DNA of 64,000 nt from Enterovibrio baiacu (GTDB taxonomy: Bacteria; Pseudomonadota; Gammaproteobacteria; Enterobacterales; Vibrionaceae): positions 434,001 through 498,000 of the forward strand of contig NZ_SCHN01000006.1 in NCBI RefSeq assembly GCF_004120195.1. Reading direction: 5' to 3'. Shown here piece after piece: positions 26,527-36,526 of this stretch. The first letter of the stretch is position 1. Each line of letters begins with the position of its first letter. The notes beneath the pieces are model-generated. The model was not told the origin of the DNA and ran no database searches. It worked only from the letters and a program-made list of their open reading frames with translations. A program made the translations under genes and the position numbers.

Positions 26527-29427
26527 ATGTTCGGAACTAAAAGTACATTACAACTTCATATCGCCAGTATCTTCTTCATCGTCATGTCTATCTTGGCTGT
26601 ACTACTGATCGTATTGAGCTATCAAAATTCAAAAGCGCTCAATGAACAATTAGCGCAAGAGAGAATGGCGCAGAGTGCTGATCAGATAAAATTGGCTTTC
26701 GACAGGAAAATCATCCCTGTCCTAACCGCGCTCGATACCTTGGCAGAATCTGATTTTGGTAATGATCTCGACGCCTCCAACAACAAATATTGGCTCGCCT
26801 CTGTCGAGGCCATCATGGACATCAATCCCGACGTGCTTTCCATTTATGTCGGCTACCCAGACGAAAGCTCCGCATTTATTCGCTCGACCCGACCCGCGTT
26901 TATGAAAGAACAGTTCTCAACGCCTGAGAACAGCCACATCATGGTAGACATCAATCAAACGGGTGGCGCCCAATCGCGCATCTACTATGACAATAATCTG
27001 GCCTTCATTGGTGAAACAAAAAACACCATTGATTACCTACCAACCACGCGGCCTTGGTATCGAGATACACCTGCTGACGGCAGCATCTATATCACTGACC
27101 CCTACTTTTATATCTTCATCAAACGCATGGGGATCACGATCTCGAAACGCATGAAGGAAAGTGGTGGTGTGTTGGCTGCTGATATCACACTGGCATCACT
27201 GGCCGATTTCCTCAAATCGCTGCCCTTTTCGGGCGACTCGAAAATGCTGCTTCTCGATGACAACAAAACCATCCTGGCCCAAAGCGGTATCATGGAAAAT
27301 GCACCAGAAAATACGTCTCAAGAAACCTATAAAAATGAAGCGACACAATCGCCCCTTAACAGCTTATTCAAAGAAGACACATTGGCCGAATCATCGACAA
27401 CCGTGATGTTTGACGGCGAGGCTTGGCGGATCACGCTTGTCCATGTGACGTTTGGGGAAGACAAAGGGTTATGGCTTGCTAATGCTATTCCAGAAACAAA
27501 ACTGATCGGCAGCGCGATTGAAGCGCGGAACAATCAAATCATCATTGCCTTTTTCGTCCTTGGGGTCGGCTCGTTGCTCGTACTGTGGGCGGCGGCGCGT
27601 ATTGCCACGCCATTGAAATTGTTAAACCAAACCACCGAACGTATCCGACATTTGGATTTCGCAGGTGTAAAAACACCCGATTCCAACATTATTGAAGTGA
27701 AAGAACTCGCCCTTTCCATCGGCGTCATGTCAGAAACCATCGCCGACTTCCTCGATACTTTGCACCGAGTGTCTAACAATTCCAATTTCGAGTCCTTACT
27801 GACGGACATGGTGACCCACTGTAAGAAGACGTCTGATGCGGACTATGTATTATTGTGGGCAGCGGACATGGAAGACAGAAATTGCTTGTCGCTCGCCGCA
27901 CATGTTCCCGAAGCCACCAGCGCGACCCAAATTGATTTTGCCCAACTGTTAGAAGACCTGCCAGACATGGCGGCCGCATTGGACAACCACAGCTTTTATA
28001 CCTTCACGCCACAAGATCGCGTCGAGGTGACGGGGCACCTTCCTGAAGCATTACAACGAGCATGGGTGCTGCCACTGCACAACCGAGAAGATGAGCGCGT
28101 CGGGTTTGTTTTCATCGGATTCAACCATTCAGTCACACCTGAACAAGAGGAAAAGATCCCGTTCATTCAAGAGTTCCTAGGCTTCGCGTCCCTGATAAAA
28201 GAAAACTGGGACCACATTACGGCGCAAAAGAACCTGTTTAAGTCTTTTGTCGAAATGTTTGCATCGGCGATAGACACAAAATCGCCCTACACGGGCGGGC
28301 ATTGTCAGCGCGTTCCTGAACTCACATTCATGCTCGCAGAAGCCGCCCACAAAGACACCGAGCTTTTCCCTGATTTCACATTGGATGAAAAATCCCGAGA
28401 AGCTTTATATTTTGCTGCTTGGCTTCACGATTGTGGCAAGGTAACCACGCCAGAATACGTCGTCGATAAAGCCACTAAGCTGGAAACCATCTATAACCGC
28501 ATACATGAAATTCGGATGCGGTTTGAAGTGTTAAAACGTGACGCCGAAATAGAGTATTGGCAGGCCATAACACAAGGTGGTGATTCGGCATCACTCAAAC
28601 AGATACTCACAGAAAAGCACCGCAAACTCGATGAAGATTTTGCTTTTGTGGCCAAAACGAACATTGGCGGCGAGTTCATGGATGAAAAGAACATCGAGAT
28701 ATTGGAGCGCATTTCTCAGCGTACGTGGATGCGAACCATGGACGATACACTGGGTTTGTCTTGGGAAGAGGAACAGCGACGCAAGCGTCGTGGGGATCAT
28801 GACTTACCGTGCAAAGAGCACCTACTAACAGACACCAGCGACCAAGAAATCCATTGGACGCAAAGCCAGAAGAAAGCCTTTGAAAATTGGACGTTCAAGC
28901 TCACCGTACCCGAACTTCAATTTAATCGCGGTGAGCTTTATAACTTATCCATCCAGCGCGGCACCTTGACCGCCGAGGAAAGGTTCAACATTAACGACCA
29001 CATCATTCAAACCATCAATATGTTGAACAAGCTGCCCTACCCTGAACACCTGCGTCGCATTCCAGAAATTGCAGGCGGACACCATGAAAAACTGGACGGC
29101 AAAGGCTACCCCAATGGCCTGTCTGACGCCAATCTGCCGATTGATTCGCGCATCATGGCCGTCGCGGATATTTTCGAGGCATTGACGGCGAGTGACCGCC
29201 CTTATAAGAAAGCGAAGAAGCTTAGCGAAGCATTGAAAATATTGGCGTTTATGGCAAAGGATCGTCACGTCGATCCTCATTTGTTCCAGCTTTTCATCGA
29301 GCAAAAAATCTACATGCAATACGCCAATGCATTCCTACCAAAAGAACAGCACGATGACGTGGATGAACAAACGCTACTTGCCATCGTCACTCCGCCGCAA
29401 AAAGACACAACGACAGTTTCCTCGTAG
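26527..29427 (+). CDS. membrane sensor with Cache, HAMP and HD-GYP domains (copy 1)
   Basis: Probable c-di-GMP phosphodiesterase of 966 aa. Layout: TM1 (about 10-32), periplasmic Cache-type sensor (about 40-335), TM2 (about 338-360), HAMP-like linker (to about 400), a GAF-like region (about 415-560) and a C-terminal HD-GYP domain. The catalytic HDCGK is at His634-Asp635 and HHEKLDGKGYP at 852-862, which fits the HHExxDGxGYP signature. About 215 residues separate the two motifs, more than in ordinary HD-GYP domains, so there is an insertion of roughly 150 aa. It is followed by a close paralogue in the same direction. Hydrolysis of c-di-GMP is inferred from the family. Confidence 0.88.
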   Translation: MFGTKSTLQLHIASIFFIVMSILAVLLIVLSYQNSKALNEQLAQERMAQSADQIKLAFDRKIIPVLTALDTLAESDFGNDLDASNNKYWLASVEAIMDINPDVLSIYVGYPDESSAFIRSTRPAFMKEQFSTPENSHIMVDINQTGGAQSRIYYDNNLAFIGETKNTIDYLPTTRPWYRDTPADGSIYITDPYFYIFIKRMGITISKRMKESGGVLAADITLASLADFLKSLPFSGDSKMLLLDDNKTILAQSGIMENAPENTSQETYKNEATQSPLNSLFKEDTLAESSTTVMFDGEAWRITLVHVTFGEDKGLWLANAIPETKLIGSAIEARNNQIIIAFFVLGVGSLLVLWAAARIATPLKLLNQTTERIRHLDFAGVKTPDSNIIEVKELALSIGVMSETIADFLDTLHRVSNNSNFESLLTDMVTHCKKTSDADYVLLWAADMEDRNCLSLAAHVPEATSATQIDFAQLLEDLPDMAAALDNHSFYTFTPQDRVEVTGHLPEALQRAWVLPLHNREDERVGFVFIGFNHSVTPEQEEKIPFIQEFLGFASLIKENWDHITAQKNLFKSFVEMFASAIDTKSPYTGGHCQRVPELTFMLAEAAHKDTELFPDFTLDEKSREALYFAAWLHDCGKVTTPEYVVDKATKLETIYNRIHEIRMRFEVLKRDAEIEYWQAITQGGDSASLKQILTEKHRKLDEDFAFVAKTNIGGEFMDEKNIEILERISQRTWMRTMDDTLGLSWEEEQRRKRRGDHDLPCKEHLLTDTSDQEIHWTQSQKKAFENWTFKLTVPELQFNRGELYNLSIQRGTLTAEERFNINDHIIQTINMLNKLPYPEHLRRIPEIAGGHHEKLDGKGYPNGLSDANLPIDSRIMAVADIFEALTASDRPYKKAKKLSEALKILAFMAKDRHVDPHLFQLFIEQKIYMQYANAFLPKEQHDDVDEQTLLAIVTPPQKDTTTVSS

Positions 29428-29454
29428 AACATCCGCACCGAGAAATAGAGTAAA

Positions 29455-29491
29455 AAGAAGCACGGCCAGACAATAAAGGCTGTGCTTCTTT
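29455..29491 (+). terminator. terminator between the two HD-GYP genes
   Basis: AAAGAAGCACGGCC / GGCTGTGCTTCTTT stem (one G-T pair) with a loop of about 9 bases. The two paralogues are therefore probably transcribed separately. Confidence 0.75.
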
Positions 29492-29520
29492 CTTCATTAC
29501 ACATGATGATGTGTGTTGAT

Positions 29521-29539
29521 GCTCATTCAATGAATGAGC
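29521..29539. promoter_or_regulatory. perfect 9-1-9 palindrome upstream of HD-GYP copy 2
   Basis: GCTCATTCA-A-TGAATGAGC, 120 bases before the ATG of copy 2. The form suggests a dimeric regulator operator. A related but shorter palindrome, ATTCAA-TTT-TTGAAT, lies at 26444-26458 upstream of copy 1. The regulator is unknown. Confidence 0.45.
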
Positions 29540-29658
29540 GATTTATCAGCAACTTAAAATATTCGTGATGCAATTCAAATGGTTGAGTGAAACCATAAAG
29601 CGCGAAATTATATCTGGTAGTCTCTACACAATGTCTCATTAACAAGACGACAACCAGG

Positions 29659-32565
29659 ATGCTAAACCGTCGCTACACTCTTCAGATACACATTGCTGGG
29701 ATATTCTTTTCCGTGGTGTCTGCGCTTTCCATTCTCTTAATCGTGCTCAGCTACCAAAATTCGAAAGCACTCAATCAAGAACTTGCAGAAGAACGCACCC
29801 GTCAAAACGCAGAGCAAGTGAAACTCGCCTTTCAAAAGCTCACCTTGCCCGTCCTTACCGCCATAGATTCTCTTGCGGTGTCTGAGTATGGTCGTCAATT
29901 GCATGCCTCTAACGATAAACAATGGCTTTCCACCATTAATGCCGTGATGGAAAACAACCCCGATGTCCTGTCAGTGTATGTCGGGTATCCGTCGGAAGAA
30001 TCGGCGTTTATTCGCTCCACCAAGCCTGCTTTTATGCGGCACCAATTTTCCACACCCGACAACAGCCACATCATGGTGGACATCAATAATAACAACGGAC
30101 TTCAGGTGCGTTCTTATTACGACGAAAAGCTGAATTTCATCTCCATCGACACAAATAACATCACTTATAAACCGACCACGCGACCTTGGTATAAGGTTGC
30201 GCCGGAGAACGGCGCGATCCACATTACTGATCCGTATTTTTATTTCTTCATTCAACGCATGGGGATTACGCTGTCACGCCAGTTACCAGACAATGATGGG
30301 GTTATCGCGGCGGATATCACCCTTGCTTCCCTGTCTAGCTTCCTCAATAGCTTGGTGGACTCAGAAGAAACCCAGCTTATGTTACTCGACGACAGCCGTA
30401 AAATTTTCGCACACACTGGCTTCCTGCCCGACGCCTCATCGGGGCGCTCACAGAAAGAGCACCTTCAAGCCCTTGCAGCTTCCCCCTTGAACCACCTCTA
30501 CAAAACCAGCGATTGGCAAAAAACATCCATCAATGTCGAGCATGGTGGAGAAACATGGATGCTCAGTTTGGCGCGTATCACGTTTGGTGGCGAGCGTGGC
30601 CTTTGGTTGGCAAAAGCCATTCCAGAGAAACAATTAATAGGCAGTGCGATTGACGCGAGAAACAATCAAATCGTCATTAGCTTCTTAGGTTTAATCCTTG
30701 GTACAGCCATGGTCTTAGTCGCATCAGCAAGAATTGCTACCCCACTGAAAAAACTGGGTGAAGCTACGAAGAGAATTCGCCAATTCGATTTTTCTACCGT
30801 ATCGAAAGTGAAATCGAATGTCGTTGAAGTCAAAGAATTGTCTGAGTCCATCAGCATGATGTCAGACACCATCAGTGGCTTTCTAGATACCTTGCACCGC
30901 GTCTCACACAGCTCGAACTTTGACTCGCTTCTGACTGACATCGTTTTACATTGCCAACAAACGACAGATGCCAACTATGTCTTGATGTGGACAAATTCAG
31001 CCAATGATCGCGATGCACTCGAACTGACAGCCCAATATCCATCAACAACGTGTGGCAGCGATATTCATCTGGAAAAACTGCTGTCTACGTCAACACGTAT
31101 TCAGAAAGAGATTTCTGACCAAAACTTCGTGAGTTTTGCGCCGACAGTGGTAGAGCAAGACAACGGTAATTTGCCTTCGACTCTCCACCATGCGTGGTTG
31201 TTACGATTGAACAATCGAGATGGTGACTGCATTGGCTATGTCATGGTTGGCTTTAATCGCCCTGTCACTGCAAAACAAGAAGAGAAGCTTCCCTTTATTC
31301 GTCAGTTTTTGGGTTTCGCTTCGCTGATCAAAGAAAACTGGGATCGCGTTGTTGCGCAAAAGCATCTTTTCAAATCCTTTATTGAGATGATGGCTTCTGC
31401 GATCGATACCAAATCACCGTATACAGGCGGACATTGCCAACGTGTTCCTGAGCTCACCTTTATGCTCGCGGATGCGGTCAATAAAGACACCGCCTATTTC
31501 CCTGACTTTACCCTCAATGACCAATCACGAGAAGCGCTGTATTTCGCTGCGTGGTTGCATGACTGTGGCAAGGTGACAACACCAGAATATGTCGTCGATA
31601 AAGCCACTAAATTGGAAACCATTTACAACCGTATCCACGAAGTGCGTACACGCTTTGAAGTGTTAAAACGCGATAAAGAAATTCAGTATTGGAAGAAACG
31701 TGCCGAAGGCATGCCTCAACAGGAACTCGATGTTTGGTTGAAAAAAGAACTTGATGCGCTGGATGATGATTTTGCGTTCGTTGCAAAAAGTAATGTCGGC
31801 GCAGAATTCATGGATGAACAAAGCATTACGCGTCTCAAAACCATTGCACTACGTACCTGGCATCGCACCATTGACGACACGCTTGGCCTGTCGTGGGAAG
31901 AGGAAAGCCGCCGCAAACAAATGCCATCACGCGCACTGCCTTGCAAAGAACAGGTGCTTTCTGATGATCTGTACCACCATATTCCTTGGCTTTCTCAGCA
32001 ACAAGAGACCTTTGAAAACTGGGAATTTAGCCTAGCTATCCCTGAACTTCAATATAATCGTGGCGAGCTGTATAACTTGTCGATCCAACGTGGCACGTTA
32101 ACGGAAGAAGAGCGTTTCATTATCAACGACCACATCATCCAAACCATCAATATGCTTAAAAAGCTGCCTTACCCTAAGCACTTGGAGCGCGTCCCTGAGA
32201 TTGCGGGCGGACACCATGAAAAACTTGATGGTAAAGGGTATCCCTATGGATTGGATGACACCAATTTGTCCATAGACGCTCGTATCATGTCAGTTGCCGA
32301 TATTTTCGAAGCGTTGACCGCCAGCGATCGCCCTTATAAGAAAGCCAAATCGCTCAGCGAAGCACTCAAAATCCTCGCGTTTATGGCCAAGGATAAGCAT
32401 ATCGATCCGAAGCTTTATAGGATCTTCATTGAAGAGAAAGTATACCTACGATACGCAGAGGCGTTCTTGCCTGCATCTCAGCGCGATAGCGTTGATGAAG
32501 CAGCATTGCTGGCCATCATCAAACCCGCACAAAAAGCAAAGCCCAAAACAGTGAGCGAAGCCTAA
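29659..32565 (+). CDS. membrane sensor with Cache, HAMP and HD-GYP domains (copy 2)
   Basis: Second HD-GYP protein, 968 aa and collinear with the upstream gene, with the same layout. His634-Asp635 of HDCGK and GGHHEKLDGKGYP are intact, so it is predicted to be an active c-di-GMP phosphodiesterase as well. The HD-GYP part is highly conserved with copy 1 while the Cache sensor is more diverged (for example, the periplasmic 120-320 region), suggesting duplication followed by sensor divergence. The ~150-aa insertion between HD and GYP motifs is shared. It has its own promoter region containing a perfect palindrome. Confidence 0.88.
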   Translation: MLNRRYTLQIHIAGIFFSVVSALSILLIVLSYQNSKALNQELAEERTRQNAEQVKLAFQKLTLPVLTAIDSLAVSEYGRQLHASNDKQWLSTINAVMENNPDVLSVYVGYPSEESAFIRSTKPAFMRHQFSTPDNSHIMVDINNNNGLQVRSYYDEKLNFISIDTNNITYKPTTRPWYKVAPENGAIHITDPYFYFFIQRMGITLSRQLPDNDGVIAADITLASLSSFLNSLVDSEETQLMLLDDSRKIFAHTGFLPDASSGRSQKEHLQALAASPLNHLYKTSDWQKTSINVEHGGETWMLSLARITFGGERGLWLAKAIPEKQLIGSAIDARNNQIVISFLGLILGTAMVLVASARIATPLKKLGEATKRIRQFDFSTVSKVKSNVVEVKELSESISMMSDTISGFLDTLHRVSHSSNFDSLLTDIVLHCQQTTDANYVLMWTNSANDRDALELTAQYPSTTCGSDIHLEKLLSTSTRIQKEISDQNFVSFAPTVVEQDNGNLPSTLHHAWLLRLNNRDGDCIGYVMVGFNRPVTAKQEEKLPFIRQFLGFASLIKENWDRVVAQKHLFKSFIEMMASAIDTKSPYTGGHCQRVPELTFMLADAVNKDTAYFPDFTLNDQSREALYFAAWLHDCGKVTTPEYVVDKATKLETIYNRIHEVRTRFEVLKRDKEIQYWKKRAEGMPQQELDVWLKKELDALDDDFAFVAKSNVGAEFMDEQSITRLKTIALRTWHRTIDDTLGLSWEEESRRKQMPSRALPCKEQVLSDDLYHHIPWLSQQQETFENWEFSLAIPELQYNRGELYNLSIQRGTLTEEERFIINDHIIQTINMLKKLPYPKHLERVPEIAGGHHEKLDGKGYPYGLDDTNLSIDARIMSVADIFEALTASDRPYKKAKSLSEALKILAFMAKDKHIDPKLYRIFIEEKVYLRYAEAFLPASQRDSVDEAALLAIIKPAQKAKPKTVSEA

Positions 32566-32570
32566 AGCGA

Positions 32571-32605
32571 AAAATCCCCGCATTCCTTTCGAAAGCGGGG
32601 ATTTT
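32571..32605. terminator. bidirectional terminator between HD-GYP copy 2 and motY
   Basis: AAAATCCCCGC / GCGGGGATTTT stem with a 13-base loop; A-rich on the left and T-rich on the right, serving both convergent genes. Confidence 0.82.
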
Positions 32606-32664
32606 CATCACTCACATCGTCACGCATTGTCAACGCCTAGCGCGCGACACCATTCATCGAATGA

Positions 32665-33552
32665 TCAGATAATCGAGCGACCCAGAGATATCACAACGCG
32701 GCGGTTTTTGTTTCGTCCAATTGGGCTATCGTTTTCCGCAATCGGTCGACGTTCACCAAACGCTTCAATACCAATGCGATCTTTCGGTAATCCGAGAGAC
32801 ATGAAGTAGCCTTCCAAGGTTCTCGCGCGTTTTTCCGACAATTTTTGGTTCGCAGCTTTCGCACCGCGGCCGTCTGTGTATGTCGCCAGCAACACCAAAT
32901 CAATGTCAGGGCTGTAGCGAACGAACTCGGCAATTTGTGCCAGCTTCGCCATAGACGATTTATTAAGCTCATCCCCATTGTCGTCATAATGCAGCGTGGT
33001 AAATGCTATATCTTCAAATGAATAAGGTAATAGTCTGTCTACACAGCTGCTGAATTCGTTATAGCTCGTTTGAAAAGCCACCGGTGACAGAGACACATCG
33101 ACGCGTTTTCCCTTGCTCTGCCATTCTCTAAAGCTAAAAGTGGGAAAGCGGCCATCTTCCAGCTCGGCCAACATGCTCCACGCTGTTTGACCATCGACGT
33201 ACCCATCAAACTGCTTATAGAAACGAATACGATCGATATATTCCGCACGGTCTCCTGGCATCCATACCGCAGGCATGGACAGCAACGCGACGTTTTCGGT
33301 CTTGCCCATCGGGCGACGCATTTGCAATTCAAAGTCGAGGTTAATTTTCTTACTGGCGCGAGACGTAAAGGTCGCATTGCCAAAATTGGGGATCATGTGT
33401 TCAACGCGGCACTCAATTGGAGAGTCCACCGTCATTTGCCAAACGGATTCTGTTGGCTTTGCACCATACAACTTGGTGGCATTCGCTGTCACAGGCAAGG
33501 TGCTAGCAGCAATGCAAAGCGATAACAGCGTAAAAGGCTTGGCGAATGTCAT
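32665..33552 (-). CDS. motY: sodium-driven flagellar motor protein MotY (OmpA family)
   Basis: T-ring protein of the polar sodium-driven flagellar motor, 295 aa. A signal peptide ([20 protein letters not shown], cut near ANA) precedes an N-terminal MotY-specific domain (about 25-155) and a C-terminal OmpA-like peptidoglycan-binding domain with [25 protein letters not shown] and [13 protein letters not shown]. MotY stabilises the PomA/PomB stator around the basal body in vibrios. Adjacent to, and divergent from, rnt. Confidence 0.94.
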   Translation of the reverse strand: MTFAKPFTLLSLCIAASTLPVTANATKLYGAKPTESVWQMTVDSPIECRVEHMIPNFGNATFTSRASKKINLDFELQMRRPMGKTENVALLSMPAVWMPGDRAEYIDRIRFYKQFDGYVDGQTAWSMLAELEDGRFPTFSFREWQSKGKRVDVSLSPVAFQTSYNEFSSCVDRLLPYSFEDIAFTTLHYDDNGDELNKSSMAKLAQIAEFVRYSPDIDLVLLATYTDGRGAKAANQKLSEKRARTLEGYFMSLGLPKDRIGIEAFGERRPIAENDSPIGRNKNRRVVISLGRSII

Positions 33553-33801
33553 GGCAGGGCTACGTCCTGTTCAAGTGAATGAATAAGTCTTTATTGTATC
33601 GGAAAACACGCGCAGTTCTTTAGGTCTATTTTAGACGGCACATTCCCTGTCACGCAGAAAACGTGGGCAAGATTTGAGGTAACAACGTAATTCGTTCGTT
33701 AGCAATGGGCGCAGTATATACATAACTAAGGGGAAGATGCCTTTAGAACCCGCGTCGCTTCTGCCATAATGCCTACCTGATTTACTTTTACCTTTGTAGA
33801 C

Positions 33802-34473
33802 ATGAGCCAAGAAACCAACCTAAATACCCTAAAAGCACGATTTCGTGGATATTTCCCAGTTGTCGTTGATGTTGAAACGGCAGGTTTCAATGCAAAAACA
33901 GACGCGCTTCTGGAAATTTGTGCCGTCACCCTGAAAATGGATGAAGAAGGTTGGTTAATGCCAGACAAAACAATGCACTTTCACGTTGCCCCTTTTGAAG
34001 GCGCGGTGTTGGTGAAAGAAGCCTTGGAGTTTAATGGCATTCGTGACCCTTTCAGTCCACTTCGAGGTGCTGTTGATGAGTCACATGCACTCAAAGAAAT
34101 CTTTAAGCTCATTCGCAAAGAACAAAAAGCACAAGGCTGCCAACGCTCTATCATGGTGGCGCACAATGCCAACTTTGATCATAGCTTTGTCATGGAAGCC
34201 GCCGAGCGAAGCGCACTAAAGCGTAACCCTTTCCACCCTTTTGCTACCTTCGATACGGCAGCACTAAGCGGCCTTGCTTTGGGTCAAACCGTATTAGCAA
34301 AAGCGTGTGCAACCGCAGGTATTGCCTTCGACAACCGTGAAGCGCACTCGGCCCTCTATGACACCGAGCGCACCGCAGAGCTTTTCTGCGAGATTGTTAA
34401 CAGATGGAAGAAATTGGGCGGCTGGCCTGTCGTTCCTGTGGAAAGTGATTCCGAACAAACTTCAGAAGAGTAA
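33802..34473 (+). CDS. rnt: ribonuclease T
   Basis: DEDDh-family 3'-5' exoribonuclease maturing tRNA and other stable RNA 3' ends, 223 aa. The active-site segments are [11 protein letters not shown] (Asp-Glu), [11 protein letters not shown] (Asp) and [15 protein letters not shown] (His and Asp). RNase T is a homodimer that trims residues next to the CCA end. The position beside motY is the same as in known vibrios. An inverted repeat follows the stop. Confidence 0.96.
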   Translation: MSQETNLNTLKARFRGYFPVVVDVETAGFNAKTDALLEICAVTLKMDEEGWLMPDKTMHFHVAPFEGAVLVKEALEFNGIRDPFSPLRGAVDESHALKEIFKLIRKEQKAQGCQRSIMVAHNANFDHSFVMEAAERSALKRNPFHPFATFDTAALSGLALGQTVLAKACATAGIAFDNREAHSALYDTERTAELFCEIVNRWKKLGGWPVVPVESDSEQTSEE

Positions 34474-34497
34474 CGCATCCTCTTCAAAAATTTAACA

Positions 34498-34530
34498 GGC
34501 GGATCTGCATGAAAAATAAGGCGATCCGCC
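34498..34530. repeat. inverted repeat downstream of rnt
   Basis: GGCGGATC / GATCCGCC 8-bp perfect arms with a 17-base loop. It lacks a clear T run, so it is only a weak terminator candidate or a 3' RNA-stabilising hairpin. Confidence 0.5.
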
Positions 34531-34752
34531 GTTATTCCCACCTTGTCAATCGCACGTTTTAAACAAAAGTATGAAATCACTCTCATCACCGCCGAAAAAA
34601 TAGGTTAGATCTTGCGCAAACTATTGATAACAAAAAACCTACATTTTTAATTCCATGCTTATACTCTCTTAGAACTGAACCGCACCACCTGTCTCGGTCA
34701 ACCCGCAGGGATAGCGGATAAAACAATAAAGCAGTGAAAGAGAGGCATTTAG

Positions 34753-36084
34753 ATGAACCGTCTAACAAAACGTACCTTACTATCAACAGCGATTGCTGTA
34801 GCGACATTCCAAGCACACGGTGCAGGTTTCCAAATCAGTGAACATTCCGCGAGCGGCCTAGGCCGAGCTTTTGCGGGTGAGGCAGCAATTGCGGACAATG
34901 CAGCCGTAGCTGTGCGCAACCCTGCTGCAATGACCATGTTTGATTCAGCCCAAGTTTCAGGTGGTATTTCATTTATCCAGCCTGATGTTGATGCAAAAGT
35001 GACATCTGTTGGTAGTAATCCACCGGCCGCTATCCCGAATACGTCTTCAGAGCATAGTGGAGTCGCTCCAGACGCTTTTGTACCAAACATTCACTATGTT
35101 CGTCCTCTAAATGACAAATCTGCAATTGGCCTTTCAGCATTTTCGAATTTTGGGTTAGCGACCGAGTTTCCATCCGATTCAGTAGCGGGACCTATCGCAG
35201 GGGAAACTGAACTGGCAACTGTAGATTTCAACTTAAATTACGCCTATAAAATATCGCCACAGTTCAGTTTGGGTGCGGGTATCAGCGCCATATACGCAGA
35301 TGCTTCACTAACCCGAAATGCTGGTGCAGCGGTATACGGCTCAAATGCTTCAAATTTAGCGAATATTGGTGTGACGCAGCCTACTGATGTTGTATCTCAC
35401 CTTGAAGGAGACGGATGGGGTTTCGGTTGGAACGTTGGTGCGTTATGGGAAATTAATGAAAAAAACCGTTTAGGGATATCCTACCGCTCACAAACAGATA
35501 TTACCCTTGAAGGTGATTACAACGGTGTTAATACTGCTTATGCCGGAAAGCCAGGCCAAAAAGTTAACGGTGAACTGGAGTTAAATTTACCTGATATCTT
35601 CGAGTTTTCTGGTTATCATGAAGTCGCGCCAAAATGGGCGATACACTATAGCGCAATGATGATTGGCTGGAGCAGTTTTCAAGAATTGTTAGCAACTGGA
35701 GCTACAACCGATTGTGCATCCTCCCCTAATGCTGCTGACGGCGTCTGCCTTCAGAAAGATGAAAAATGGGATGATTCATGGCGCTACGCTATTGGTACAA
35801 CTCATTTTTTGAACGAACAATGGACATTACGTGCAGGTTTAGCTTTGGATGAAAGTCCTGTTCCAAGTTCTCACCGCACATTGAGCATCCCAGATAGTGA
35901 GCGTACTTGGTATACTGTCGGTGCAACTTATCAAGCAACAAAAGCGCTTACTATTGACGGTGGTTTTGCTTACTTGAAAGGCGACACAGTAACAGGAAAC
36001 GAAACTGAAAGCGGTACTGCTTTTGAATTCGAAGCTGGCGGTGATGCTTATATCTACAGCGTAAGTGCCAACTACACCTTCTAA
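34753..36084 (+). CDS. FadL-family outer membrane transport protein (copy 1)
   Basis: Outer-membrane beta-barrel channel for long-chain fatty acids or other hydrophobic molecules, 443 aa. The signal peptide ends at about residue 24 (FQAHGA). It is followed by GFQISEHSASGLGRAFAGEAAIADNAAVAVRNPAAM, shown here only as the family hatch-domain type with its NPA motif, and the chain ends in an aromatic (ANYTF), as expected for a barrel. A second paralogue and a VolA-like lipase follow on the same strand. A terminator after this gene suggests separate transcription from the second copy. Confidence 0.88.
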   Translation: MNRLTKRTLLSTAIAVATFQAHGAGFQISEHSASGLGRAFAGEAAIADNAAVAVRNPAAMTMFDSAQVSGGISFIQPDVDAKVTSVGSNPPAAIPNTSSEHSGVAPDAFVPNIHYVRPLNDKSAIGLSAFSNFGLATEFPSDSVAGPIAGETELATVDFNLNYAYKISPQFSLGAGISAIYADASLTRNAGAAVYGSNASNLANIGVTQPTDVVSHLEGDGWGFGWNVGALWEINEKNRLGISYRSQTDITLEGDYNGVNTAYAGKPGQKVNGELELNLPDIFEFSGYHEVAPKWAIHYSAMMIGWSSFQELLATGATTDCASSPNAADGVCLQKDEKWDDSWRYAIGTTHFLNEQWTLRAGLALDESPVPSSHRTLSIPDSERTWYTVGATYQATKALTIDGGFAYLKGDTVTGNETESGTAFEFEAGGDAYIYSVSANYTF

Positions 36085-36103
36085 CAACTTGTTTCATTAA
36101 TAA

Positions 36104-36132
36104 GAAAAGCCGATTCTTTGCAATCGGCTTTT
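36104..36132 (+). terminator. terminator after FadL copy 1
   Basis: AAAAGCCGATT / AATCGGCTTTT stem with a CTTTGC loop, followed by Ts. Confidence 0.85.
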
Positions 36133-36526
36133 TTGTTGCCTGTCACATTAATGAAATGTGAATGTAACCCATTGAAATGCAGAATTTCGTCTCGCCCTTC
36201 CATTTTTAAACATACGTTCACATATCCATCGCGTCAAAATATAGACCAACCCCTTAATTGTTAGGGTTTATCTGATAAAAAGCCTTGATTAGTGTAATTA
36301 CTTCAAACGTCAGTTTTGAAACTGGACAATAAATCCCGAAAATTAAGACACTTACAGGTGATTTAACAGCTATTTAACAATTATTCATACCGTGACATAT
36401 TAGCTTCCGAAGTAATCTGAACAGCTTAAAAATAACCTATAAAAGCCGTTCTGCTGTTTCAACCCATTGAATGTATTGCGTTTAGGTTGCTTAGCGACCC
36501 ATTGCTCAATTGGAATGAGAGGCTGT
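36133..36526 (+). other. upstream region of FadL copy 2 and lipase
   Basis: About 390 AT-rich bases with no gene. It should hold the promoter of the porin/lipase pair. AACTGGAC near 36319 recalls a FadR half-site but the second half is missing, so no operator is called. GAGAGG, 4 bases before the ATG at 36527, is the ribosome binding site that decides that start. Confidence 0.4.

Noticed and set aside
36300..36330. FadR operator upstream of the second FadL gene
   Set aside because: Only a half-site (AACTGGAC) is visible; the matching second half is missing.
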